From the NCBI RefSeq assembly GCF_019175385.1, contig NC_083342.1:122512376-122576375 (forward strand): a stretch of 64,000 nt of DNA. Direction: 5' to 3'. The first letter of the stretch is position 1. Every line of letters starts with the position of its first letter. Below the pieces are notes generated by a model. It saw only the letters and a list, made by a program, of their open reading frames with translations, ran no database searches and was not told the origin of the DNA. Below are positions 12,501-26,949 of this stretch, piece by piece. The DNA comes from Lycium barbarum. Lineage: Eukaryota; Streptophyta; Magnoliopsida; Solanales; Solanaceae. The position numbers were made by a program, and so were the translations under genes.

Positions 12501-12936
12501 CAATAACAAAGCAGGTCAAACAGGAAAAAGAAAACAGTATGTAAATAATAACAGAAAGGACAACAAATAACCTGGAACAGGATAAATAGTTAATGAAGTA
12601 ATAATACAATCTCCGACTCGAAATCTGAAAATATTTGAATATTAAAACAAAGAAAAGAGGAGGAGTACCGTTCGAACAAAGTGATTGCAGACTCCTTTAC
12701 CAAACGAATCCGGATCGTTAAATAACTGAGGATCTGCTATCCAAGAAAAAAACCCTTAACAACACTTGCACTGGAAATTAAGAAGAAGAAGGAGGAACCT
12801 ACTTACTGCGCAAGGAGTCGTACCAAAGAGCTTTGGATCTCTGATGTTGAACACCTTGAAGATGTCGCCTCCGAGCTGCTGGAGTATCCTGGAATTCCTT
12901 ATCGCAGTAATCGCAGTAGTATTTCCCCAATGGCAT
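9576..12936 (-). CDS. U1-type C2H2 plus CCCH zinc-finger protein, U11/U12-20K (ZMAT5) type
   Basis: Four exons join in frame: 12807-12936, 12669-12733, 11309-11393 and 9576-9685, giving 129 residues. Residues 1-31 are a U1-type C2H2 finger (MPLGKYYCDYCDKEFQ; Cys8, Cys11, His25, His31) followed by the 'QHQRSKALWYDS' block typical of U1C/ZMAT proteins. Residues 59-78 form a perfect C-x8-C-x5-C-x3-H finger (Cys59, Cys68, Cys74, His78; GYCQYGDSCKYYHPK). The C-terminus is proline-rich and ends PPLPFVDWG. In animals this two-finger layout is the 20-kDa protein of the U11/U12 minor spliceosomal particle, and plants have a counterpart annotated as a CCCH protein. The role in U12 intron splicing is inferred from that match. 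Introns 2 (1.3 kb) and 3 (1.6 kb) are large, and intron 2 carries a SINE. Confidence 0.88.
12372..12505 (-). mobile_element. SINE-like retroposon fragment in intron 2 of the zinc-finger gene
   Basis: The plus strand runs CAACAACAACATAACCAGTG, then a 'GTGGGG-GGAGGGTAGAGTG' block, 'TACGCAGACCTTACCCTACC', and 'GTTTCCGATAGACCCTCTGC'. Read on the minus strand it ends in (TTG)n, as expected of the 3' end of a SINE. A related copy lies at 26424-26565. Assignment to the Au or another plant SINE family needs a library comparison. Confidence 0.65.
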
Positions 12937-13089
12937 TTTTGGTTTAAACAATAACCAAATTCCCCATGCTTTTTTATACGTTCAAGTTTCTCCTTTGCTT
13001 TCCTTTTTTCTATAAAATCACTCTTTTCTTTGAACAAATGGGCTGCTCTTTAATTTACTTATTAGTAGGGCGTTTCGCCATCAACATCA

Positions 13090-13345
13090 AATATTTGTCA
13101 CTTTATTTGGAATTTTGAAGATGGAATTGCGTTTGGTTAGAGTTTTTGCAAAAAAATATTTGGTTCTTGAATGTACCCAGAGTGGAAAAATGAATGAAAT
13201 AAGGTTTTAGTTGTTTTTTAAATTCAAAATACAATTTAAGTTGTATTTGAAATTTTATGGCCAAAAGCTGATTTTCAAATAATGTGGAAACAAAAAATCC
13301 GGGAAAAAAAGTGAAAAATGTCCATGGCTAAATGGCTCCTAATTT
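13090..13345. mobile_element. hAT-type MITE, family shared with 62735-62995
   Basis: About 250 bp with 'GAATTGCGTTTGGTTAGAG', 'AAAAATATTTGG', 'GAAATTTTATGGCCAAA' and 'CATGGCTAAATGG'. The same blocks in the same order occur at 62735-62995. The ends carry related, inverted 'TTTGG-CA' and 'TGGCCAAA' words. There is no coding capacity. The hAT class is a guess based on size and on the hAT remnant directly beside it. Confidence 0.5.
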
Positions 13346-13394
13346 TTGTCCAGATTCGGACTTGTGTCAAGCATAAGTTCTTCAATCATGCAGC

Positions 13395-13983
13395 CAGAGG
13401 CGGCTCCAGAATTTGAAGTTTCCGGGTGCCATGCGTTATTCAATCAATTTGGACTTCGGGTCGGATTATTCTTCTTTTCGGGCTTTAATTCGGCTTATTC
13501 GTCTTTTTTGATGAAACATTTGTTTATAGCAATATACAAAAGAGAAAAGCATAAAACTTCCAATAATATTACATTTATCATAAATATCCATCATTCATTT
13601 ACAATTGTCCTCGACGAGGTTTCATCTTCTGAAAATGATCAATGATGACATCATTACTTACATTTGTAAATTCATCACGCTCTATGTAACAAACTAAACA
13701 ATCATTCAAATATTGATCACCAATGTTATTCCGCACTTCATTTTTTATCTGTTTCATGGATGAGAATGCGCTCTCCACAGTTGCGATAGCAACAGGTAAG
13801 ATCAGAGTTAACTTCACAAGTGAATAAGTTGAGATCGGCTTCAAGCGATCCTGAATTGAGCACATCTATAAGTTGAGAACTATTGGCATCCGTACTAGAA
13901 CTTGGTTGAGAACAATTAAATTTTGTGAGAAATTTATCCATCTTCAAAGTATCAGAGCACTTCCCTATAAACTGAAAGTTCAA
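13395..13983 (-). pseudogene. hAT transposase remnant, internal deletion derivative
   Basis: On the minus strand 13599-13865 encodes a typical hAT C-terminal dimerisation region: STYSLVKLTLILPVAIATVE, then SAFSSMKQIKNEVRN and LNDCLVCYIERD, ending at a stop at 13599. Just upstream, in another frame (up to 13983), lies a short leader with MDKFLTKF and a serine-rich run, like the N-terminus of TTF/MYM-type hAT proteins. The zinc finger, the DDE catalytic core and the domain between are missing, and the two parts are out of frame. A hAT-like terminus CAGAGGCGGCTCC lies at 13395 on the downstream side. The other end was not located. This is a dead element, possibly once mobilised by an autonomous relative. 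Confidence 0.75.
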
Positions 13984-14289
13984 TTCAATTCACAATTGAT
14001 TCAAATTCAATAGGGAAATTACCCCTTCTTATTAACATATAATCTCAATTCTACTAACGAAAATAAGACTCATCCCAATTTGAGCACTTAATTTCAAATC
14101 CTAGAACTCCTAAGGACATGTAGTAACAAAAATCTAAGGACAAGAAACTACGAGAATAGTGCTAATCCCGCAGGGGAGCGAGACAATGCTCAACAAATGT
14201 ATAATAGCATCGCATTTGAAGTAAAGCACCACAAATTTAAGCAGCCAACAAAAAACACACAAAGCAATATGCTAGCTTCTTTACAAAAA

Positions 14290-14640
14290 TGTACACACCC
14301 ACAAGCAAAATTACACTTTTATACATAACTCTACAAAAAGCACAAGCAAGATTACAATTTTTCTACAAAACTGTACACACCCACAAGAAAAATTACAACT
14401 TTTATACATAAATGTACAAAACCCACAATCAAGATTAAAAACTTTTACACATAAATGTACAAAACCCACAAGCAAAATGACAACCCACAAGCAAAATGAC
14501 AACTTTTATACATAAATGTACAAAACCCACAAGCAAGATTCCAACTTTTATACAAAACTGTACACACCCGCAAGCAAGATTACAACTTTTTTACATAACT
14601 GAACAAAACCCACAAGCAAGATTACAACTTTGACACAAAA
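14290..14640. repeat. Minisatellite, period about 42 bp, about 8 copies
   Basis: The unit is 'ACCCACAAGCAAGATTACAA' followed by 'CTTTTATACATAAATGTACAAA'. Copies begin near 14296, 14338, 14380, 14422, 14464, 14524, 14566 and 14608. An extra 18-bp partial duplication of the unit lies around 14464-14500. It lies just upstream of the hAT remnant and may have been a subterminal repeat region of that element. It also creates spurious open frames. Confidence 0.75.
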
Positions 14641-14719
14641 AAGCATTTTTGCAAGAAAAAAACTCAAAAGAAATCAAGCAAGAAAGACCAAGAGCCTTAC
14701 AATGGGTCAATGGAGGAAG

Positions 14720-14850
14720 CAGCCGAATGGGATTTTGGCTTTGGGGCAATGATGGGATTTTGGCTTTGGGGCAATGAAGAGGGTTTATTTATTTGATGAG
14801 AATTGAGAAGAGAGGGTTGTTTTATTTGAAGAGAATTGAGAAGAGAGGGT
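14720..14850. repeat. Short tandem duplications (about 25 bp and about 45 bp)
   Basis: The unit GGGATTTTGGCTTTGGGGCA-ATGAT occurs twice in a row from 14729. 'GAGAATTGAGAAGAGAGGGT' follows twice, at about 14800 and 14831. These are local duplications with no coding signal. Confidence 0.6.
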
Positions 14851-14868
14851 TTGGTTTTTTATGAGAAG

Positions 14869-15031
14869 AGATAGCTGTAAATTGATTTGGAAACACTTAC
14901 CTCTAATGCAATGATTAGACTTTGGTTGTTAATTAGATTTCAAAGTCATTTGTAATGGAAATAGGGGTGTTCAGAATTCAATTTGGGTCAGTATTTCTCT
15001 AAAAGATGACCAAATCAATTTACAGCTATCT
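14869..15031. repeat. Perfect 22-bp inverted repeat around 119 bp
   Basis: AGATAGCTGTAAATTGATTT-GG at 14869-14890 is the exact reverse complement of 15010-15031. The spacer is 119 bp. It may be the terminal repeat of a very short element or a remnant of one end of the neighbouring hAT unit. Confidence 0.6.
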
Positions 15032-15691
15032 TGCTAATAAAAGGGTCTAACCTCTGTGCATTAACAATGCACAAACACAAATCGTTTACATCAAAATGAC
15101 CTGCAACATGTAACTGACTGCAGTGATGAAAAATAAAAATAAAAAAATGGCACTTGATAAATGCAGTGAATTGAATGCTAAAATTGATTGAAGTACACAC
15201 TAGTAGAAAACAAGTCTTACTTTGTCAATGTATTAAAGTTAAATGCTATTTTCATTTGTCAACCAAGTCAGCAGACTACTGAAAATTGTCTCACTGAGGA
15301 CAGCACAAATTAAGGGCCAGTAATCGTATAAATATAAAGCGTCTCAGGAGCCTACATGTGCCAATATCACAAGCGAGGAACAGCCATATCAACCAGTCAC
15401 CCTACATATACTTTGAAATCAAATAATAACAAAGTTCACTCGAATTGTCAATTCTTAACCACATAATGTTACAAGCGTAGGACATATCAGAACAGCATAA
15501 AAGGAACAGAGGTTGAAGATCGGGTATTTGTTAATCAATTCCCTACATCTGCTTTTACAAAACAAGATATAATAATAATACAAAGGGACAACAGATACAT
15601 GGGGATAAGGGAAAGAAAGAACAAATTGATACAGAGAAGAAACACATCTTCAAAAGGTACACTTAAATTATTTCTATCACGAGGCAGGTAC

Positions 15692-20546
<4,855 letters not shown>

Positions 20547-20594
20547 TTCCAAGAAAAGCTTGCTTACTAGTTATCACCTCAAAAGGTCATTCAC
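20547..20594 (-). other. 5' UTR part of the first coding exon of the kinase gene
   Basis: On the minus strand a good acceptor, TTGGTCAG, ends at 20595, and 48 nt lead from it to the ATG. This implies an intron in the 5' UTR. The matching donor is probably the GTATATAT at 21857-21850. Confidence 0.45.
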
Positions 20595-21857
20595 CTGACC
20601 AACATGCCATTATAAACCATAAAACAACGGTAACATCAAATGTATAAACAAGATGCTATCCCACAAAGGATTTAGTGTTATCACACATCATATCATAGTA
20701 CATAATATTTATGGTAAAAATCTCCAACCAAAAATTGGAATTGAAAGAAATACATATATCTTTAAATGGTAATGACTGTACAGTGGAACAACATTAGACT
20801 TTCTAACCAGTTGAAATTATGTTCTTAAATACAAGAGATCCCTACAGACTCGATGTGTTTACAATTGACTGTCCAGAAAATCTCTTCAAAACGGAAAATT
20901 AAGCTCATTGTCCAGGTAGAGCTATTCCAAATATAGCTTTGTATTTAAGAAACTGCAAATTATCTCGCTCCATTTCCTTCTTTATATTTTTTTCTCTACT
21001 TGCAAATTATCATCGTTTCCCAATCATTCAATTGAAAAATCAGGAATTTATAATTCAGGCTCCAGAAAAAGATTGCCTACTTTTTTCCATACGTAGCACG
21101 TCACAAGACAGAAAAAAATATTGAAATATCACCACAAGATCAAATCAAATTTCACAAGACAAAAAAAAAACAACAGCATTAAAACAAAGAAGCATTCATT
21201 TTACTGCCCAAACAGTTCAAACATAGACGACTTCAGCTCAATATAAATGTCACAACACAATAATGAATAAATAACTCCAATTGATAATAACCAACTTGGC
21301 CAAAATCCAACAAATATTTCTCTGAAAAAAACAAAAACACAAATTCCTAAACATCTACATCGAAAAAAGAAACATACATTTGAGAATTAATTAAGTCAAA
21401 TTTTACCTTTACCGTGCAAGAAAAAAAAAATCGACGAAAAGAGCAATAGTGCAAATAATTTCAGGTATTAAAATAAATTAGAAAGTAAATAAGAAGAAAA
21501 ATCAAAGAAGTTAAAAACAATAACAAATCCAAAACACGGCTTCATAATAGGTTAAAAAAAAAATCAATAAATAAATTACACAATCAGTTTTAATAATTAA
21601 TAAATCCACGAAAAAAAAAAACGAATTACCAAAACTTACATAATAACAAATCCAAAAGATTGCTTCAGAATAGGTAAAAATCAATAAATAAATCACACAA
21701 TTAGTTTTAACAATTACTAATACCACAATTTAGAAAAAGATCTAAGCAGATCCATAAATAACCCGATCCGTACGAATTTAAACGAAAAGGCACAACGCGG
21801 ATCTACAACGAAGCTACACTTTCCCAAAACAAAAACAAAAAAGGGAAATATATATAC

Positions 21858-22060
21858 CGAAGGAATTTAAAAAAATGGTTGAGGAGACGGAAAAGACACC
21901 GATCGATCTCACCGGCGACCCTCCGATGATAAGAATAGAGACGGAGATGATACCATCACCATGAGAGAGAAATAACAAAGAAAGAAAGAACCTGATTGAT
22001 ACTATATGATATATCGGATATTGATTGAGAGAGAGAAATTTTATTTGTTGCTTTTTTTCT
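21858..22060 (-). other. Probable non-coding first exon of the kinase gene
   Basis: The minus strand here is rich in CT/GA runs (GAGAGAGAAAAAAAGC and TCTCTCTCAATC types) and 'CATCTCCGTCTC', as is usual of plant 5' UTRs, and it ends at a possible donor TCG|GTATATAT at 21858. The transcription start is assumed to be near 22050 and was not located precisely. The intron would be about 1.26 kb. Confidence 0.4.
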
Positions 22061-22187
22061 CTCTGTAGGACTAGTATTTATTATTTTGTTTATTCTATAA
22101 TTCTTATACTTTCTTTGTGGGGTTTGGTAAAAATGCGAGAGAGTCACAGTCAAAGTAGAAGCAATATTAAATATATTTTCATTGGCT

Positions 22188-22304
22188 CATGATTTTTTGT
22201 AAGGCACAAGGTTTAATAAAAAAACTTCTTTACTTTATATATTTATCATGATTTTTTGTAAGGCACAAGGTTTAATAAAAAACTTCTTTACTTTATATAT
22301 TTAT
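22188..22304. repeat. 59-bp tandem duplication upstream of the kinase gene
   Basis: CATGATTTTTTGTAAGGCAC and the following 39 bp occur twice, starting at 22188 and 22247, differing only by the length of an A run. The position is about 130-250 bp upstream of the presumed transcription start of the kinase gene. Confidence 0.85.
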
Positions 22305-23480
22305 GAAGTAAACAATAATTAGTTTTAATTGATTGTGAAAAGCCGATTCTAAAGAGATAGGAGTAAAGCCTATATACATCTTAACCTCTCTAAACGCCAC
22401 TCTGTGAAATTGACGTTAATAAAATTACACTATCTACGTATGTAATGTGTCACTTTGTGAATATTTGATAAAAGTGAAAAAATAATATTATATACATATA
22501 TAGAGAGAGAGAAAAAAAAATTATTAGCCTAAAAGTTACGTTAGATAGATTGAAATATCAAATTAAATTTCAGATATGATCTAATAATTTAATTCTTAGA
22601 AATTATGAATGAGATATTGGTGATTTCAAAACAATGCGGCAAACTAGCACATCCCACAAAAAAATGTCACATGATTTAGACAGAGAGAGAAATTAATTTT
22701 AAAATTAAAGCAGTAGTAGTATTTTATACATCTCATTTTACTTGTATTTTGACCGTTCAAAGCCATAATTTAGAAAAACAATTCAGAGTTTTATTTGTTT
22801 ATTTAATTAAGAAAAGAAAGGCGCAATGATTTCGGCAACACTGTCCGTAGCAGCTTTGGACAACACTAGTTGTTATGGGAGCACACCTCATGCTTCAGGG
22901 AAAAAGCCAAAAGACGACAAAAAATAACGTGGGGCCAGGGCCACCTCCTCTTTTTTTTTCACTGTAAAAACAATATTTTGTAAATCGTAGTTCTTTTTCT
23001 TGTTTAATAGTATATAAATAGTTTCTTAAATTTATCAGTAAAATCTATTTAGATATTCAAATAATGATATATTCAATTGAGCACATGAAGAGCTAATAAA
23101 AATATTTCTATTAGATATATTTGGTTCAAATTAAAAAAAATATGTATGTTCTCAAACATCTATTAAACAGTTAACTTAATCATTTTAAACATGTCACCTC
23201 CTTTTATTACATCTTTAATTATAAAAACATTTTAAAGCCTTTACTTTTTCCTTTTAGGGGTGAATAATGATTTTTAATTTAGAAGTCGCTGTTTCTGAAT
23301 AAAGGGTAAGTATGACTGACTCTCTAAGTAAAACTTAACTTTCATTTGATCGCTTTTTTCTAGTCTAGAACTTCTTTTGCAATAGAGTTAGTTACATATC
23401 ATATTACTTTACTTTACTACTGTTAAGAAGAGTGAGTTGTTACTGACTTTCTTGTCGTCTGTCAACAGTAACTAATATTA
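22305..23480. other. Intergenic AT-rich DNA
   Basis: No gene or clear element was recognised. The stretch is AT-rich with scattered A runs. Confidence 0.4.
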
Positions 23481-23911
23481 AAAAAAAAAATATAGACCTC
23501 ATAATTCTAATATATATATATATATATTTATCCCAATTTAAAAAAAAAAATTATGAACTTCATATATATTAAACAACAACTAATATTAAAAAAATAATAC
23601 AAATTAATAATGTCAAAAAAAGTGCCCCCATATTAAAAAATTAAAAATATTCATGTAATTTCCAAAGTATCTCATTAAATCAATAATGATGGATTTATTG
23701 CCACGTGCATATTCGTAGTAAACACTAATATAATAAAGTTTTAAATACGGAGCACAAACTACAATGTTATATTAATCGTGTTTTGAACATAGTATCCCAT
23801 ATTGACAAAATCAAGCAATATAAAAAAATGAAATAAAAAAAAGCGAATCCCATATTAAAAAAACAAACAATGTCAAAAAAAAAGTGCAAAAAAAAATTGT
23901 GAGCCCCATAA

Positions 23912-23949
<38 letters not shown>

Positions 23950-24890
23950 TAAAAATAGTGCGAATTAATAATGTCCAAAAAAAATCAAACAATATTCATG
24001 TAATTTCCAAAGTATCTCATTAAGTCAATAATGATGGATTCATTGCCACGTGCGTATCAATCCATTAGTGGGAGCAAATGAAATTGTTTTTCTTCAAAAA
24101 GTTAAGTAGTCAAACCATACAGTTTTCTTTATTTTTTTATATTAGCCTGAGATCTAATCTAGATATTAAAGTGTTGTATATGCTATTCCGTCATGTCATT
24201 TATTTGTTATGTTCACTAAAATAAATATACTTAAAATATTTATATTTTAAAATAAGATAAAATTTAATTACTTTTTTATTTTTATTCTTACTCTAATAAA
24301 TGTGAAAAGAGATTAATGTCGTAAAAAAAAATATATCAAATGGAGTATATATATATAATCACTATTCAAAGATAACTACATACACATAGATGCACTATAA
24401 TCTAAAGTGTTGAGCCCGTGCTGCCGTCTAGTTAAAAATATAAATGGGATTCAAAACTGTAGGAAATGAAAAGTTGGAACTTTATTTCTTCAATGAAAAG
24501 TTGGAATTGAAAGAAATATTTCGTTAGCGTGAAGGGGATAATATTCGCGTAAAATCTACTTTCTCCAAACATCACATATGAAATTATACTGAGCATGTTA
24601 TTGTTGGAACACTCACTTATGCTCTTTACATCACGCTTTTGGACTTGATTTGTTTTTCTCACTCACTTGACTTGTTATTGTTGGAACACTCACTAAACAA
24701 GTCTTCTGTTTTAAAAAGTATTAATAAATTTTCGTAGCAAACACGAATAAAATAAAATTTTAGATACGGAGCACAAACTACAATGTTATATTATCACTAT
24801 CTAAACACAACTACATATACATAGATACACTATAATACGAAGTGTTGGGCCCGTACGCAGCACGGGCATAAGCCATCTAGCCGTCTGGCC
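23480..24890. repeat. Duplicated AT-rich repeats with Helitron-like 3' ends
   Basis: Two 65-bp segments starting TCATGTAATTTCCAAAGTAT (23652 and 23995) are direct repeats about 343 bp apart. A second pair, around 'TACGGAGCACAAACTACAAT' (23748 and 24764), precedes a shared tail 'CACTATAAT-GAAGTGTTG-GCCCGT'. The tail at 24843 has a hairpin (GCCCGT-ACGCAGC-ACGGGC) followed 10 nt later by CTAG at about 24885. The tail at 24415 has a decayed hairpin and CTAGT at 24428. A hairpin about 10 nt before CTAG is the 3' signature of Helitrons. Several (AT)n runs are included (23508-23527, 23921-23946). No helicase gene is present. Confidence 0.55.
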
Positions 24891-25075
24891 AACCATCCGT
24901 CCCTTTTTACTTGTCCGCTATACTAAAAATAAATGTCCATATTTACTTGTCTAGTTTAAAAAATCAAGATAGAATTTAACACTTAGTTCCTAATTTACTC
25001 TTATGATTTATTATAATGCTTATCAATGCATTTCCCAAAACGTTGTATTTATTATATTCAAAGGGTGATATAGTA

Positions 25076-25618
25076 CTCCCTCCGATCCAAAATAATTGAG
25101 GTTTTAGACTTGGGCTCGTGTATTAAAGAATTCACTTACTCCTAAAAATTAAGAGGTGCATTGACTAGAATAACCTTAATTAAGAGGGGCTTTGAAACTA
25201 TAACAAACATTAAATTTGTTCATTGAATTAAGAATGTGTCAAGAATAAATTTGGAAGAAGAATGAAATACCTTCTTGATAGACTAAAAACCTCAATTATT
25301 TCTGATCAGCTTTTAGAGGCTAAATCTTCAATTATTTGTCGCATTTTTCATTTACACGCCCATTAAGAAAACATTTATAAGGATAGCATTTTGACTATTT
25401 TATCCTCTTAGCATATTTCATCATGTTCTCTCCTCAACAAACACATTTACTCCCTTAATGATAAAACCTCTTAAATGTTGGTATATGGACTCACAAAATC
25501 AGCCCATTGATGTAATTAATATAAGGGTAAAATGAAAAAAAGCTACTTAATTTTATCTCGGGTAAATAAAACGACAAGTGTTTTTATTTAGGACAACGAT
25601 TTTTTTGAGATGAGGGAG
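25076..25618. mobile_element. Stowaway-like element, 543 bp, TA target duplication
   Basis: The ends are CTCCCTCCGATCCAAAATAA and the complement of CTCCCTCATCTCAAAAAAAT, directly flanked by TA on both sides (25074-25075 and 25619-25620). CTCCCTCCG termini and a TA duplication are the mark of Tc1/mariner-type Stowaway MITEs. At 543 bp it is long for this class and may hold a nested segment. It has no transposase. Confidence 0.7.
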
Positions 25619-25699
25619 TACAGTTATCATTCTACTTTTGTCTCATTAATAGGCGTGCCCGGTAAATAACAGTCAATATGCTTTTTTCTCATGCCTTTC

Positions 25700-25785
25700 T
25701 TGGTTCATGGTTCGATATTATAGTGTCCTGGTCGTAGAGGTATCACACCAATCCATTCCGAACTTGGTGTCTACTAACTCCCGTT
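25700..25785 (+). pseudogene. Chloroplast-type 5S rRNA fragment (nuclear plastid DNA insertion)
   Basis: From about 25722 the sequence GTGTCCTGGTCGTAGAGGTA, then CACACCAATCCATTCCGAAC and TTGGTG, matches the 5' half of plastid/eubacterial-type 5S rRNA with a few substitutions. It breaks off after about 60 nt. Upstream, 'TTGGTTCATGGTTCGATATT' also looks like the plastid 4.5S-5S spacer. The cytosolic 5S sequence is different. The comparison is from memory, so the exact boundaries and identity are approximate. It is not a functional rRNA gene. Confidence 0.7.
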
Positions 25786-26179
25786 ATTCACTTTTACTTG
25801 TCACGTTTCGCTTCTCGAGAGTTGAATTGCATGGATTTTGACCAACATTTTAAGATGTATTTTTTCATCATATTAATATGAGGAGAATTGCAACTTATAA
25901 TATTTTTTGTCAAGGGTGTTTATCGGTCGGTTCGGTTCGGTTTTGTGTATTATCGGTTCGTTTTATTGATTTTCGGTTTTTAAATATGCTAAACCGATAA
26001 CCAAATCAATAACATATTCCTTATTGATTTCGGATTATCGGTTTTTGGTCCTTAACGGTTCGGTTTTCGAATTAATCGATAAAAAAATGATCCGCTAATT
26101 TTTTTGTTTTCTCTTATTTTCATTTGTTCATACACTGCCTTCATACATAAAAGATTAAAAGTCTACACAAATTATAAGC

Positions 26180-26400
26180 AGAAGTAAATTTAAATACGTT
26201 ATTGCTATTTGCTAAAACAAGCTTTTTTTCTTTCACGTTAAATAGCAAACTTGGATGTTGTAGAAGCAAATTCAAATACGTTATTGTTGTTTGCTAAAAC
26301 AAACTTCTTTTGTTTCACATTAAGTAGCAAACTTGGATGTTGTAGAAGCAAATTCAAATACGTTATTGCTATTTGCTAAGACAAACTTGTTTTAAATAAT
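26180..26400. repeat. 82-bp tandem repeat, about 2.7 copies
   Basis: The word AAATACGTTATTG occurs at 26192, 26274 and 26356, exactly 82 bp apart, within units that also share 'TTTGCTAA-ACAA-CTT', 'AGCAAACTTGGATGTTGTAG' and 'AAGCAAATTCAAA'. It lies inside the CCGAAC-rich element. Confidence 0.8.
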
Positions 26401-26423
26401 TCGAATTTAAAGTTACTATTATA

Positions 26424-26565
26424 TACAACAACAACAACAACCCAGTGAAATCCCACACCGTGGGGTCTAGGGAGGGTAGAGTGTACGCAAACCTGACTCC
26501 TACCAAGGTAGGACGGCTGTTTCCGAAAGACCCTCGGCTCAATAGAAAGCATAAAAGAGGTTAGA
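26424..26565 (-). mobile_element. SINE-like retroposon fragment nested in a TIR-type repeat
   Basis: The plus strand starts with (CAA)n, then CCCAGTGAAATCCCACACCG, a GGGGTCTAGGGAGGGTAGAG block, 'TACGCAAACCTGACTCCTAC' and 'TGTTTCCGAAAGACCCTCGG'. It is the same family and orientation as the copy at 12372-12505. The (TTG)n tail on the minus strand marks its 3' end. Confidence 0.65.
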
Positions 26566-26949
26566 TAAGGCCAAGAAAATTCAAAGCGATATGGAAATGA
26601 AAATAACGAAAGTGACTAAGCCATGATGAAGCAGTTTGCAAAGGGGCAGTGACTATCACAGATAAAATAAGATAATCAATGTACAGAATAACAGATAGTA
26701 GTAGAAATCAAAGCATAAGAACTTATATCGCGATAATGTGACAAAGTTACTATTATATAATTAGGGATAAAAAAATAATTTCAATATAAGCTTATTGGGC
26801 TATCGGTTTAACCATTAACTAAAGCCTTAAAATCGGAAACCGAACCGATAAAAAAATTTACAAAACCGTTAACCCGATAATGATAAACTAATAGTGTTTT
26901 TATTGGTTCGGTTTATCGGTTAAACCGGTTTTTGCACATCTCTATTTTT

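Larger units (their letters stand above)
25912..26945. mobile_element. Composite CCGAAC-rich repeat with decayed inverted ends
   Basis: The left end (from GGTGTTTATCGGTCGGTTCG) and the right end (to CCGGTTTTTGCACATCTC) carry multiple GGTTCGGTTT and CCGATAA words in inverted order and 'GGTGT'/'GCACATC' outermost words, like non-autonomous TIR elements. A similar element is at 53836-54559. The interior contains an 82-bp triplication and a nested SINE fragment, listed separately. Confidence 0.55.

Noticed and set aside
14311..14502. Cys/Val-rich repeat protein on the minus strand
   Set aside because: It is the translation of a 42-bp minisatellite; the frame has no start context or homologous family.
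21511..21726. Membrane-like frame with repeated IVKTNCVIYLLIF
   Set aside because: It lies in the 5' UTR intron of the kinase gene and reflects a local AT-rich duplication.
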